From: Effrenium voratum
Taxonomy: Eukaryota; Sar; Dinophyceae; Suessiales; Symbiodiniaceae
Direction of reading: 5' to 3'
Assembly: GCA_963377175.1 (NCBI GenBank)
Contig: CAUJNA010003292.1
Span: 124,001 to 188,000, forward strand
DNA: 64,000 nucleotides
In this document: positions 1 through 9,822 of the stretch, piece after piece
How positions within the stretch are numbered: position 1 is the stretch's first letter
Layout of the letters: every line of letters starts with the position of its first letter
The notes under the pieces: generated by a model
Told to the model about the DNA's origin: nothing
What the model saw: only the letters and a program-made list of their open reading frames with translations
The model's database searches: none
Program-made: the position numbers and the translations under genes

Positions 1-2460
1 TAAAAGGGCTAACTCTTTCAAATGAAAAAAATGTCGGCCCCTAGAAAATCCACCCCTAACACCCTACAACAAAATATAGGATGAAATCAAACAAGGGTGT
101 TAAAACGTTGGATAACAACATTTGACCCAATAACCCCAACACTCCTCCCTCTTCCCCCCAGGCCCCCTCTTTTCTCCATTTTTTTGGGGGGGGGGCGTAT
201 CTCCATGCTTTCGGATGGGTTAAGACAAACATCATGAGTTTATCGTTTGGAACACGTGCAGTTCTTTTTGGGGGTGATGTTCGAAGGGGTATTGCAAGGT
301 GCCTTGCATGTTGCCTCTCATTTGATTCGAGGATTCACTTTTTGGCGAGGCTTCTGATAGGAATCCGACCCATCTTGGTTGTTCCGCTTCTTGGAGGAAA
401 AAGACACCAGAGGGATGCCCTGATGTCTTGGTGACACCTTGCTCGACTTGTTCAAACCACGAGGTTTGAATCTTCCGGCCTTCAACTTGTGTTCTAACCT
501 ATGCTTTATTGTGGAATTCCATCCGGGGTGGGTCGGTAGTTGAGAGCCCAAGGATTCTTTCGGGTTCGCTAGGTGTGTTAGGGTTTCTTAGGGTTCCTTA
601 GATTTCCTCAGAGAGCCATAGGGAACGCCCCCCTTGGAGAACAACGCCCCCCTTAGAGATTTTTTCGGTGCGAAAGAGCTTTCAAACGGCACTGGTTTCA
701 AGCGAACTGAGGGGTCCGACGCATTTTGATAGGGAACCTCCTCGCAGTTGGTGGAGAAAGAATCCCAACCTAAATGGGGCTGTCTTCGAGGCTCAGTACC
801 TTCTTGGAGCTCGTTTGAAAGGGACACCTCTACGTAAACCGTGATTTGACACAGTTCCCCATGAGACAAACCGAACCGAGGCCTGCCAAACCTGGATTTT
901 TCCAGATCCATTTGACACATGGGACGCACCGCCATAAGCTCCCTTTGACACCCGGCCGTCTGTTCCATTCGTTCGGTGGCGAAATGTCACACCCTGGAGC
1001 CACGCCCTTGGGAGTCCGAGCTGCAAGCAAAACGGGCCGAGGTTTGGGGTTTTTTTCTGGCGCAAGCGGCGCTTGTTGTGGGTTGCTGGGTGGTGACTTG
1101 AGGGCGTTTTCTTGTGGGGGTTCCATTTTTGGGGAAGGGGAGTTCGGGGAGTTCCCTTTTGAGGGGAGGGAGAGGAGTTGCCGGTACATAATCAACATTT
1201 GCGATGTTGAGCCGCAAGAAAGGGGGGCAAGGTATCCCTTAAGGGCGGTCCCAACCACTGCCTTTCGGGGTGCGGGGTGATTCTCAAGGCGGGATCAAGC
1301 TTTTCAACCTGTCCCGACTGGAACCGCTTGGTGGGTTTTTCCCAAAAGGGCGAGACCCTTGAAGTACTCCATTCCACTTGGTGGCCCCCAGCCGTCCGGC
1401 CCCCAGAGCCTTTTAGGCTTTTAGGCTGTTGGGGTTTAGTGGTAGTTTCCGAACTTAACCCACTAAAAGTGATTCACTTTTAGCAGGGCATCTGAGGGCA
1501 GGCCATTCCAAAGCTCACTCAGGGCGCGGGAAGCCGACGGGAAGCCTCACTAACGCGAATCGACCTGAAACGACCTGAAACGATTTCCCGGCTTGGGGCC
1601 ATTCTTAGACATGGCCAGGTGATCACCTGGTTTCTTTCGGGGTCCCTCTACTAGGCAACGGGAAAAACCGATCCTTTCTCCTTCCCGGCTCTTCCAAAGC
1701 CAAACTTTTCCGGGGGAGAAGTTCGATAGCCCTTGCCGATGTAGCCCAGAAATCCCGTTTCGCCACTTTTTCGTAGGTGACCATCAGTGTTCCTTTCGGT
1801 TTTTTCCATTGGTGGGCTTTCCCTCGTTTTTCCGACTTTAACCACAGAGACAGAACCAATATAGTGACTGTCCAATGACCATCTCCCCGTCAAAGTGTGT
1901 GCTTCAACTCCTTGCGCCTGGCATAGCCGCTATGAGCCCCAGTTTCGAGTGGTCCTACTGCCTGGTCTTATGATAAGGTTCTCGTAGGGCCTACAGGGTA
2001 GGAGTCGCTCACCATTCAGCTATCCCTCAAATTCATCATAGGGGCATGGGTGTTTGCTTTTTTAAGGGGGCCCGGCATGTGTCTGGTGTGTTTTTGCCCT
2101 ACTTGGGTCACTCACCCACTTTTTGCGAGTACCAGAAGACGCACGCAACACCGGAGCCATGTGTGCGGGCCCCGGGTTCAAAACGGATTGATTCTGAGGG
2201 TCAAAGACACACCGGAGCCAGTTTTACCGAAGCCATGTTTGCCAAGATCCCCCCAATGGCTGCCAATTGGCCCCAAACTAAGGAAGGTTGCCAGCAATCA
2301 AACCATTGGTGCGGGTCCCTCGAGCTGTTTACCGCATTTGGGACCGCATTTGGGACCCCCAATGGCGCCGGTATGGGACGAGGCTACGTAACGTAGGTTG
2401 TAGCCAAGTTGTTATTTGACTGGGCTTCCTTGGCTCAACAAGCCACAGGTTACAACCTGG
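1..2460. other. Left flank without recognisable gene
   Basis: No reading frame in this stretch shows a domain or protein-like composition. Stop codons are frequent and the longest frames are under 145 codons. It contains a short foldback around 1461-1488 (ACTAAAAGTG facing CACTTTTAG) that recurs near 15806 and 33200, and a partly inverted pair of segments near 2065-2095 and 2150-2215 sharing a GTGTCTGG / CACACCGGAG theme. I see no RNA gene here. Confidence 0.6.
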
Positions 2461-2503
2461 GTATGGATCAAGTTACACCACCAGAAAAGACCGCAGGTTT
2501 TTT
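2461..2503 (+). repeat. Left half of an interrupted M3 repeat
   Basis: The left part of a family M3 foldback repeat, starting like the copy at 41442 (GTATGGCTCAA) and running to GACCGCAGGTTTT. Its missing right half (TCCATGTTTCC..., 14509 on) lies on the far side of the 12-kb retroelement. The two halves join into a normal M3 sequence, so the retroelement inserted into this repeat. Confidence 0.75.
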
Positions 2504-2616
2504 GGGCTAAAGCGTTAACCGCAGGTGGTCGCTTGTCTTGACTCTTCATAAGTGTCCACTTGGGCCACCATTTTGGCTCAAGTGGACTCTGACCTTCTGT
2601 CTTGTAATCTGAAATC
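2504..2616 (+). repeat. Split direct repeat A1 (5' leader of cassette 1)
   Basis: 113 bp, identical by eye to A2 (9017-9129). It holds an imperfect hairpin (CCACTTGGGCC pairing with GGCTCAAGTGG, about 2557-2585). The 3' arm of the hairpin includes a 15-base match to the end of the dinoflagellate spliced leader. The leader then runs to the first ATG at 2641. Confidence 0.92.
2568..2582 (+). promoter_or_regulatory. Spliced-leader-like sequence in A1
   Basis: CCATTTTGGCTCAAG matches the last 15 bases of the 22-nt dinoflagellate spliced leader. The upstream part (TTGGGCCA) differs from the leader, so this is a partial relic or a convergent hairpin arm. It would mark the 5' end of a mature trans-spliced transcript about 58 nt before the ATG at 2641. 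Confidence 0.6.
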
Positions 2617-2640
2617 TTTCTTTCCCCTCCTATCAAAGCC

Positions 2641-4214
2641 ATGTACGCCCCCGCCTACGCTGGTGCCGCGGTTGCAGAGGCCAAGGCGAAGGCAAAGGCC
2701 TCCATGGCGAAGTACCTGGCAAGCCTCGTGAAGAAGGAGGAAGAAGGATGGACCGTCTTGGCTGCTGAGGTCCCTCAGGCACCTGACGAGCGGTTCTTCT
2801 CCAGCGCCGATGAGCTGGAGCAGGCCCCACTCATCCCAGCCAAGCGCAAGGCAGAGGACGAGCTGATGGCAGACTCAGCCCCTGGGGTGGCGCAGGTGCC
2901 GAAGGCCCTGACACGCCCCCCAGGGGCGTTCCTGGAGCTCCTAAACCCGCCGGAGAAGGATGTTCCCATGGAGGAACTCCTGGCGGAAGACGAGGAGGAG
3001 CTCCCGATGTCCGACACCAAGTGGCAGAGACGCCGTGATCTGATGGCGAAGGTCAGGGAGCAGGCGTCCTCGGAGGAGGATGAGGACCCCGCAGCCCCCC
3101 CGCCGGGGGGAAGCGTCTTCACCAAGGCCCTCAAAGTCTCTGAGGGCCTTTACCAATTCAGCGAGGACCAGATGGCGGGCGACTTCCCGTGTTTTGATGC
3201 GACCACGGCCACTAGGCTCCGCCGACTGCAGGCCAAGGACGTCCAGCGGCTCCTGAGAGGCTTTGAGGGCCCCCAACTCAAGCAGGGGGGCCTGGAGCGT
3301 GTGGTGGAGGCGTTCTACATCGCCAAGATGAAGTATGAGCATGAGGCCCGGCTCAGCACCCCGGGACAGCAGGTCGGCAAGCGCGCTGGCCTGGGGTATG
3401 GGGGCCTGGAGAACCGCCCCCTGGGTAAGGAGCCCACATCCTGGATCTGCCCCTGCTGCACCATGCCCTGGGTGAAGAAGGGCGCCAGGAAGTGTATGGG
3501 GTGCGGCAAGAAGACGGAGCCCATTGACATGGCGACCAACTCGGCCACCCTGGAGATGGCGGGCACGCACTGGCAGTTGACGGTGGATGACCAGGGCAAT
3601 GCGGTCTGGACGGCGGCCCGGTCCGCAGGTGCCGATGGCCCTGATACGGACCGGGCCCGCGACCTCAAGCTCAGCGCCTCGGTGGATGTCAGCGAGCTGG
3701 CCACCGACCCGATGGCATGCGAGAACCCGGACCAGGCCAGCTTCTCGGACTTTGTCCCCTCCTCGGTCCGGGCGGTGATCAGGAACTGCCCCATGGAGCT
3801 GGACGAGGATTTCCTGACGGCCCCAATGGGGGAGAGGCCTCCATTGCCGGGCGACAAGGAAGAGGGCCAGGAATGCAGGGCCTTCCACCCGTCGGCGGTG
3901 AAGGCTTTCAAAATCCAGACCCGGCTCAACGCCACCACCATTGCCCAGGAGGAGGCCAAGAAGGCAGACCAGGTGGCAGCGGTGGAGCGATCCGCGGCGG
4001 TCCTCCACGAGCTTCAAGGAGGGGCCATTGATGGAGGAGGCGATGGGGGCCTACTCCTCAAGAATTTGGACTTGGACCTTTTCCGCGAAAAACTGCTGGA
4101 TAAGCTGGGCGCGGACTGGGGGAGGCCCACACCGGAGCTCCTCCAGGCCCAGACCACTGCGGAGGAGGCGAAGGCAAAGCACCAGGCCAGACAAGCGAAG
4201 GGCGCCCACGAGAC
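2641..4214 (+). CDS. Gag-like zinc-ribbon protein, part 1 (cassette 1)
   Basis: The first 520 or so codons after the ATG that follows the A1 leader. The N terminus is Ala/Lys-rich, followed by acidic stretches. Around 3441-3507 there is a WxCxxC...CxxC zinc ribbon (WICPCC then CMGC) resembling RanBP2-type fingers. Two hairpin units are translated in frame, as QVPKALT (2893) and GADGPD (3626). The plus-1 frame stays open to 4632, but after about 4210 it becomes Arg-rich and unnatural, and the sensible protein continues in another frame. The role as a nucleic-acid-binding structural protein is inferred from position and the zinc ribbon. No family was recognised. Confidence 0.6.
2879..2926 (+). 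repeat. Hairpin unit 1
   Basis: Core CAGGTGCCGAAGGCCCTGA plus CA at 2893-2913. Left arm CCCCTGGGGTGGCG (2879-2892) pairs with right arm 2914-2926 with one bulged T. It reads as QVPKALT in the Gag-like frame. Confidence 0.85.
3615..3657 (+). repeat. Hairpin unit 2
   Basis: The clearest case. An 11-bp perfect stem (GGCCCGGTCCG, 3615-3625, with CGGACCGGGCC, 3647-3657) encloses a 21-nt core at 3626-3646 in which one G of the common core is T. It reads as GADGPD. Confidence 0.92.
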
Positions 4215-4870
4215 CAGATCGAGCCCATCAAGCCTCCATTCAGTGCGTGGCCTAACGAGGTCCGAGTTGCCATTGAGACGGGGGTCTTTGAGCCGACCAC
4301 GGCATGGAGGGATTTCAGCATGGACGACCTCACGTCCCTCACGGACTCTTACCTCGAAGCCAAGGCGGTCATCTCGCTGGGTAGGAACCCCTTTCCGGCG
4401 GCCCTCCTGGCAGATCTGCCGGATCTGGCGGGGATCCCCATTCCAAAGGCGGGGGGCTCTGGTGCGGCGCGCCCAGGTGCCGAGGGCCCTGACAGGCAGC
4501 CCACCATCCCCCCAGCCTCGGGCTCTGGCGCGACGAGCTCAGGTGCCGAGGGCCCTGACAAGCCGTCTGCCACCCCAGGGGGCCTGGATACCCAGGACCC
4601 GGAGGTGCAGCTCGCGGTCCTGCGCTGGATGATGAGCAAACGGGTCGGAGAGGTCCGTATCTTTGCGGGCCGCTGGGTCCGACGACCGGGCCCCGTACAC
4701 GTCCCGGACTGGGCCAACAACCTCACCAAGGTGAATCCGGAGGCGCTGGAGAAGGGTACGCATCCCAGGAACCACCAGGTGGGTGGACTCCCATGGGCCA
4801 GGTACTCCGTTGATGAGTTGAACCAGCAGGCTAAGGCGGGGGACCGACCCTACCCCGAGGACCTGCGTCC
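4215..4870 (+). CDS. Gag-like protein, part 2, shifted frame
   Basis: The plausible protein moves by one base to the frame that holds QIEPIKPPFSAW near 4215 and MDDLTSLTDSYLEAK from 4320. It stays protein-like to about 4870 (TQDPEVQLAVLRWMM, VHVPDWANNL). Two hairpin units are translated as GAEGPD (4474 and 4540). There is no A or T run at the junction that would suggest slippage, so an indel in this copy or an assembly error is as likely as programmed shifting. No catalytic motif is visible. Confidence 0.5.
4448..4517 (+). repeat. Hairpin unit 3
   Basis: Core at 4474-4494. The arms 4448-4473 and 4495-4517 pair imperfectly, with G6/C6 and TGGTG/CACCA blocks aligned and small internal loops. 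Translated as PGAEGPD. Confidence 0.7.
4527..4571 (+). repeat. Hairpin unit 4
   Basis: Core at 4540-4560. Left arm GACGAGCT (with GGC further out) pairs with AGCCGTC...GCC with one bulged A. It lies only about 45 bp from unit 3, yet its arms are different. Confidence 0.75.
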
Positions 4871-6118
4871 ATCTTCTGGGCGGCCCCCCACGATCCGGAT
4901 GAGGACTTCCACTGGGCGCGCCAGATCTCGTCCTGGACACTTCCAGGCTTACTGGGGATGTTTGGTCACAGCTTCACCCTGCGCCAGCTCTGGGGAGTCT
5001 GGGAGTCCCTGCCACTGCTTCAGGGCCCTAGGCAGCGGGGCCCGAAGAACAAGGCCCAGAATCAGATCCGCCTGGAGGGCTGGGAGACCCTGAAGGAAGA
5101 CGCGCGGTGCTTCCTGAAGGAGGAGGGCCTTCCGTTTCCGCAGACAGGACCGGAGTGGCGATTGGTCTACCGGGCCATGGGCAAGGTCCTCGCGGCCCGG
5201 GCCTTCCTCACGGACACCCCGGCGGAGGTGATGCAGCTCCCGGTCCAGGACGTGGCGGACTCCAAGGAACAGATGATCCTCCGGGCGGTATGTGATGAGC
5301 GCATATCTGTCCCGGTGGAGAGTCTCCAGCAGTTCCCAGAGGTGTACAAGGCCCTCATGGACCGCATTGGAGGCCCGGGGGCCCTGGCGGAGGTGAAGGT
5401 CAACTGGCGCTGCAACACGAAGCAGTGGTGGGTCGGCGCAGTCCCCGACTCAGTAGCCCCCTCCATCTACCGCAAGCTCGGCTACACCAACGACATGATC
5501 AAGCTGATGGGCCTTGACCCCTCCGCCCCTGGGTGCCGGACAGGTGCCGATGGCCCTGACATCCGCCCCAGGGGAGGAGAGGGCGATGAGGGGATCGTTT
5601 ACCCCCCCATCACATCGGACAACGTCCACGGCGTGGTGGGCAAGGACTACCGGAAGAAGAACTATCCGGCGGAGACGAAGCATGTCTTCTGGGCGCACAT
5701 GGAGTGTGGCCTGGTCCTGAGCTCCGTCACCCCGTGGGAACTCATCCCGAAGACAAAAGGGGAGACCCGGGGGGGCTACATGTGCAAGTACTGCAAGGGG
5801 TACTGGCGCGCCGGGGGAGGGGGCACCCGCCTCCTCCAGATCCGGGCCGGCAAGGCCATCCTTCAGCTGGTGCTGGACGAGCCGCCGGATGGCCTGTACA
5901 ACCGCTGGGTCAAGGAGCGGTTGGAGTTCTACCGCCGGGTAGAGCCCTCTGCCCCGCTGCGGGATGTCTCCGTGGTGGACCAGAAAGTCCCCCGGTTTAG
6001 GTTCAGCCACATCACCCAGACCGGCCATGTTTCAAACGCCATCTGGGAGCTGATTCTCCGGAATCCGGAGGCGGCGGCGCTCAAGCGCATTGACGACATT
6101 GCAAAGGGGGCCGTATGA
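4871..6118 (+). CDS. Gag-like protein, part 3, shifted frame
   Basis: A third frame carries the protein from about FWAAPHDPDEDFHWARQ (4875) to a TGA at 6116-6118. The block is rich in Trp, Leu and Lys and looks like a genuine folded domain. It has a CxxC pair (CKYCKGYW, about 5785) downstream of an HMEC segment, suggesting a second zinc site. Hairpin unit 5 (GADGPD) interrupts it near 5541. No family was recognised. Its place before the recombinase ORF, and the run of three frames, suggest one long Gag-like protein broken twice in this copy. Confidence 0.5.
   Translation: MFWAAPHDPDEDFHWARQISSWTLPGLLGMFGHSFTLRQLWGVWESLPLLQGPRQRGPKNKAQNQIRLEGWETLKEDARCFLKEEGLPFPQTGPEWRLVYRAMGKVLAARAFLTDTPAEVMQLPVQDVADSKEQMILRAVCDERISVPVESLQQFPEVYKALMDRIGGPGALAEVKVNWRCNTKQWWVGAVPDSVAPSIYRKLGYTNDMIKLMGLDPSAPGCRTGADGPDIRPRGGEGDEGIVYPPITSDNVHGVVGKDYRKKNYPAETKHVFWAHMECGLVLSSVTPWELIPKTKGETRGGYMCKYCKGYWRAGGGGTRLLQIRAGKAILQLVLDEPPDGLYNRWVKERLEFYRRVEPSAPLRDVSVVDQKVPRFRFSHITQTGHVSNAIWELILRNPEAAALKRIDDIAKGAV
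5526..5574 (+). repeat. Hairpin unit 5
   Basis: Core at 5541-5561. Arms CCCCTGGGTGCCGGA (5526-5540) and 5562-5574 pair apart from a small bulge. The outer arm resembles that of unit 1. Confidence 0.85.
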
Positions 6119-6441
6119 TCATACAGCACTGCGGCCATCCGGAACGGATTCGCAGCGCACCCCGGGGGGGACAGCTGCCGAGGGCGCTGATATCCCCCCC
6201 TGGGCACAGCACAGGCCTAGACCTGTACCAGGCGAGAAAAATTGGCGCGCTTGGGCTGGTCCGGGGTGCGCCTTGGCTCCCCTCCCTTGTTTGGTTCTTC
6301 CCTTTCCGGGGCGGCTCCCTGGGTCCCCCCCCCCCCCTTTTCCCCCGTTTCGGGATGGGCTTTCCGGGGTTTTGGGGGCTCCCCTGTTGTTTGGTTGGGG
6401 TTTGCGCCTAGGAATTAGGCTCCTGGCTCGAGTGGAGCACG
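6119..6441 (+). other. Spacer between the Gag-like and recombinase frames
   Basis: Low-complexity G/C-rich DNA with homopolymer runs around 6328-6345. It contains hairpin unit 6 just after the Gag-like stop. No conserved reading frame crosses it. Confidence 0.5.
6160..6200 (+). repeat. Hairpin unit 6 (diverged core)
   Basis: Core CAGCTGCCGAGGGCGCTGA plus TA at 6172-6192, with two changes from the common core. The inner stem is eight perfect pairs (GGGGGGGA with TCCCCCCC). It is the only unit outside an open frame. Confidence 0.7.
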
Positions 6442-8940
6442 ATGATGTGGAGGCCCCGCCTCCCTTCCCCGTTTGGAACGACCTTCCTTGGGGTACCAAC
6501 CGCGTTCCAGTTGATTTTGCATGACCTTGGATTTGCACCAGCGCAGTCGGACGGGGAAATCCTCTGCCTGGAATGGGTCAAAAAGGACCAGGTTGCCAAC
6601 CCGGATGCGGTGGTCTTTGACCCGCGACCGTGGACACGAATCGTGGGGCTGGCACCTGACGGCAACCATGTCCTGGTGGCCTCGGACACCTACAACTTGA
6701 TCCTCGCAAGGATACTCGGCTCCCAACCACAACCGCTGGAGGAGGCGGATTTGGAGCTCGCTACTAAGACCCTGCAACAACTTCTGTTTCGTGCGGCAGG
6801 CGCCAGACAATCGCACACCTATTCTCCACTGGAAATGGAGCAGGCCATCCGGGACCGCGAGGAGTGGATCCTCTCCGGATCGATTGAGGCCCCGGATGTC
6901 CTGGCAGTGGCCAACAAGTGGCGGCATTGGAAACCAGGGAAGATCAAAACCCAATTGCCGACATCCCAACGAGCGTTGGAACAGCACTTGAGGGCCAGGT
7001 GGCTGGAACGCCTCCTGGGCTACTTCATTCCTTTCCGCCACCAGATCCCCTACATGCACCAGGTGATGGGGGCCAGGGAGCTGGAGGAGTTCGGCCACCT
7101 ATTTGGAGATGCCCGGTTCCGGACCATCCGAGCACATTGCTTGGCCTATGAGGGCATGCGCAAGATCGGCTTCCAGAACCTCCCCTGGACGGCCGGTGAC
7201 GTCCGGCACCTCATGAACCAGGCGGTCACGCTGGAGGTCACCCCGGCGAAGCTCCAGAAGTGGTGGGGCACTTTAAAGTGGCTCTCCATTAAACTCGGCA
7301 TGCTCAACGTTGACGAACACAAACAGCTCCTGGCGAAGCGGAAAGCCATCCAAGAGACGCTGGTGGACACCCAGGTCAAGCCACAGCGCAAAGCGGTGGT
7401 TCCGACCCGGGCGATTGTTTGGGCCCTAGAACAAGGGGCAGAAGGGGCCCCCTCGGAGAACCGGGTCCCTGAATTGACCAAAGCAGTAGACAGGTACATT
7501 ATGGCGATGGCCAGGTTCAACCTGGCCTGCAGTGCGCGCTTCAACGACGTGCAGCACACCTCGCCGCAGACGGTCAGGTCCACGAGCAACACCCTGGAGC
7601 TGCTAGCCTGGCAGACAAAGACCACGTCGGCAGTGGCCATCAAACGGAACCCGGTCCCGCTCATCGCCCCATTATTCTCTTTCTCGGGGGCCAGATGGTG
7701 GATCCCCTTGGAGAGGTGGTGGAAGAGATTCAGGGCCTTGGAGGAGTTTCGCGAGATGGACTACCTGATCCCCACGATCAACAAGGACAGGACGGGTTTC
7801 ATCCCCCGCCCAGGCACCCCAGACAGGTCCCTGAGGTGGCTCAAAGACGCCTTGGGGAAGCAGGGCGCGCCAGCCAAGGATGTGGCTGAACTTTCGTGGT
7901 ACGGTCTTCATGCCGTATTCCAGGCGCACATACCGAGGGACCAACGCCAGTACCTGGGAAACTGGTTCAAGGAGTCCACGGCGGACGTCTACACCCGAGA
8001 GAAGCGACACGTGGTGTGCTCCATCTGGGACCAGGTTCTCCAGAAGCTCCCGTCCATGCAACTCGAGGCAGGAAGGGCGGTCCGAGTCGACCTCGGACAT
8101 GAGGACTGGGAGGACAAGGTGGAGTGCCCTGCCTCACCGAAGGCCTTGTTCAAGGAAGTCCCGGACACACCGCCCTCAAATGCCAGCTGGGATGTGATCC
8201 CCGCCGACAAGCCGGCCATCACCAAGGTGGCTGCAGATGAGGTGCCCCCGCCTCGGGGTCCACTGACGGTGATTGCCACCACGGCCCGAAAGGGTCCCAC
8301 CAAAGCCTACAGCATGCACCTACTGGACACGGATGGAGTCACAGTGGGGTGCGGCTGGAGGCCGGGGCCGCTCAAGATTTCGGAGCTGGCAGAGCAGGAT
8401 TTCCATGCTGAGCCGGAGATGTACCTGGGATGCACCAGATGTTTCCGGCATTTCACCTTCCCGAACACGTGGATGGCTGTGGAGCCCTATGCAGCACAGG
8501 ACTCCGAGGCCTCCATCTCCTCTCCTCGGACACCGACGAGAGCGTGGACACTCAGTCGGACAAGGAGGCGATCGTCCTCCCGGAAATTGAGTGAGGGGTG
8601 GATAGAGCAGGTGCCGAGGGCCCTGACACTCTTCCCCCCGTGCCTCAAGGCAAGACGGCAGGGGGAGAGGGCGCAGGTGCCGAGGGCCCTGAGACGCCCT
8701 CCCAGGCACCCCCCAGGGTCCGCAGCAGGACAGTTGCACGCACAGGTGCCGAGGGCCCTGAGATGCGACAGCGGGACCCCACGGCATACGGGGAAGGAGG
8801 ACCTCCCCAACGACCAGCTCGTCCGTTGGTATTGGCAGCTGATGCGATCCGTCCGTTGGGAATGGCATCAATCCTACTCCCATCAGCTGCTGAGGGGAGC
8901 TGCCCAGTGGAGCTGGGCAATCCTCCCATTTTGGCACTAA
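6442..8940 (+). CDS. Tyrosine recombinase (cassette 1)
   Basis: 832 codons. The first 300 residues resemble the DNA-binding part of tyrosine recombinases. A catalytic-type segment follows at about residues 350-530. It has an Arg box SARFNDVQH (near 7531-7557), a box-II region SWYGLHAVFQAHIP leading to YLGNW (about 7893-7965), and a candidate nucleophile Tyr in DVYTREKR (codon 7990-7992). Against the usual HxxR box the aligned residues read AELS, so box II looks altered. This enzyme class joins circular cDNA to the target in DIRS, Ngaro and PAT elements. The C-terminal region has a GCGWRPG...CTRC possible zinc site. The last 110 codons run through three hairpin units (QVPRALT/R) and into B1, so the natural stop may lie earlier. 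Confidence 0.72.
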   Translation: MMWRPRLPSPFGTTFLGVPTAFQLILHDLGFAPAQSDGEILCLEWVKKDQVANPDAVVFDPRPWTRIVGLAPDGNHVLVASDTYNLILARILGSQPQPLEEADLELATKTLQQLLFRAAGARQSHTYSPLEMEQAIRDREEWILSGSIEAPDVLAVANKWRHWKPGKIKTQLPTSQRALEQHLRARWLERLLGYFIPFRHQIPYMHQVMGARELEEFGHLFGDARFRTIRAHCLAYEGMRKIGFQNLPWTAGDVRHLMNQAVTLEVTPAKLQKWWGTLKWLSIKLGMLNVDEHKQLLAKRKAIQETLVDTQVKPQRKAVVPTRAIVWALEQGAEGAPSENRVPELTKAVDRYIMAMARFNLACSARFNDVQHTSPQTVRSTSNTLELLAWQTKTTSAVAIKRNPVPLIAPLFSFSGARWWIPLERWWKRFRALEEFREMDYLIPTINKDRTGFIPRPGTPDRSLRWLKDALGKQGAPAKDVAELSWYGLHAVFQAHIPRDQRQYLGNWFKESTADVYTREKRHVVCSIWDQVLQKLPSMQLEAGRAVRVDLGHEDWEDKVECPASPKALFKEVPDTPPSNASWDVIPADKPAITKVAADEVPPPRGPLTVIATTARKGPTKAYSMHLLDTDGVTVGCGWRPGPLKISELAEQDFHAEPEMYLGCTRCFRHFTFPNTWMAVEPYAAQDSEASISSPRTPTRAWTLSRTRRRSSSRKLSEGWIEQVPRALTLFPPCLKARRQGERAQVPRALRRPPRHPPGSAAGQLHAQVPRALRCDSGTPRHTGKEDLPNDQLVRWYWQLMRSVRWEWHQSYSHQLLRGAAQWSWAILPFWH
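8595..8639 (+). repeat. Hairpin unit 7
   Basis: Core at 8608-8628. GGGGTGGATAGAG pairs with CTCTTCCCCCC with one bulge and one G-T pair. Further out, TTGAG and CTCAA also face each other. Confidence 0.85.
8666..8701 (+). repeat. Hairpin unit 8
   Basis: Core at 8674-8694 ending in GAGA. Seven perfect pairs, GAGGGCG with CGCCCTC. Confidence 0.82.
8716..8780 (+). repeat. Hairpin unit 9
   Basis: Core at 8743-8763. Only the inner CGCA block and an outer GGTCC/GGACC block pair well, so the arms are looser than in the other units. Confidence 0.6.
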
Positions 8941-9018
8941 CCCTTATGCGGCAAAAAGGAGGCACCGTTTTGCGAATAAGGCCTCAGTAGCACCAGAGTG
9001 GTGCTTTGAAGAGTCTGG
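8863..9018 (+). repeat. Split direct repeat B1 (3' trailer of cassette 1)
   Basis: 156 bp, identical by eye to B2 (14355-14510). It contains nested short inverted repeats (GGGGAGCTGCCC / GGAGCTGGGC; ACCAGAG / GTGGTGC). It joins A2 directly and the two share a GG at 9017-9018. The recombinase frame runs into it. Confidence 0.92.
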
Positions 9019-9129
9019 GCTAAAGCGTTAACCGCAGGTGGTCGCTTGTCTTGACTCTTCATAAGTGTCCACTTGGGCCACCATTTTGGCTCAAGTGGAC
9101 TCTGACCTTCTGTCTTGTAATCTGAAATC
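9017..9129 (+). repeat. Split direct repeat A2 (5' leader of cassette 2)
   Basis: 113 bp matching A1 exactly by eye. Downstream of the leader, the ATG at 9145 opens cassette 2 only 16 bp after the repeat ends. Confidence 0.92.
9081..9095 (+). promoter_or_regulatory. Spliced-leader-like sequence in A2
   Basis: Same 15-base match as in A1, placed 50 nt upstream of the cassette 2 ATG. Its conservation follows from A1/A2 identity, so it is not independent evidence of function. Confidence 0.58.
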
Positions 9130-9144
9130 CCGCCCACCCACACC

Positions 9145-9822
9145 ATGGCGGTGCCGCCGGATGAGTTGGTGGCACCACCACAGGAGATTCCCGGAGTGTA
9201 TACGGACGCAGTGGCCAAGCTCCACAAGACCGCCAGGAACCTCATGGTCCTCAAGGGCATCCCGTGGTTCATCCAAGCGACGCTGTCGGATGAGGGTTTT
9301 GTCTCGATGGAGGACCTCGCGACCCGGTGGGACTCGCCCGACCGGGCAAGGGAGACGGCGCCGGGGGAGTTGGGCTTCGCCCCCAACAACCACCACTACA
9401 CGGATGTGACCTCCCGGCTGATCGCGGCCCGTATGTTCCAGGTGGTTCACGCGGCTCAACGATCCATGGGAGTGGGGGCACATGCAACATCGGGACCCGG
9501 GCCGCACACGCCCGGGGACACTGCCCCAAATCTCACGGTCTCGTGCGAACGGGGACAGCTGGAGAGGGTTTGGGAGGAGAAGACCAAACTCACCAAACCC
9601 AAGCTGGCCCTGCAAGGAAGCGACCAGCTGATGAAGCGCCAGTTCAAGCTCTGCGCAGGAGGCGAGATCGGCTTCATCCCCATGAAATACCTGGTAAGCG
9701 CACTCCCGGAACCAGGAGAACGGCCATGGAAGACCGCCAAGAAGACCACGGTTGATGGCTGGGACCGGGAGGACGAGGTGGAAGAGCGGGGCGAGCCGAA
9801 AACTCGCCACCAACTCGAGAAA
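9145..9822 (+). CDS. Gag-like protein of cassette 2, part 1
   Basis: Starts at the first ATG after A2. About 225 codons with an ordinary globular composition (TDAVAKLHKTARNLM, GFVSMEDLATRWDSP, KLALQGSDQLMKRQFKL). No named domain was recognised. The frame turns unnatural after GAGAAAAATGC at about 9820. Removing one A of the A5 run would rejoin it to the next segment, so this is either a one-base insertion or a slippery site. By position it is the N-terminal part of a Gag-like protein that ends in the CCCH finger. Confidence 0.55.

Noticed and set aside
1615..1630. Perfect 16-bp palindrome CCAGGTGATCACCTGG
   Set aside because: About one such palindrome is expected by chance in 64 kb, and nothing nearby repeats it.
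2941..4017. A 358-codon minus-strand ORF opposite the Gag-like gene
   Set aside because: The plus strand has the better protein, zinc-ribbon motif and leader. GC-rich coding DNA often leaves the antisense frame open.
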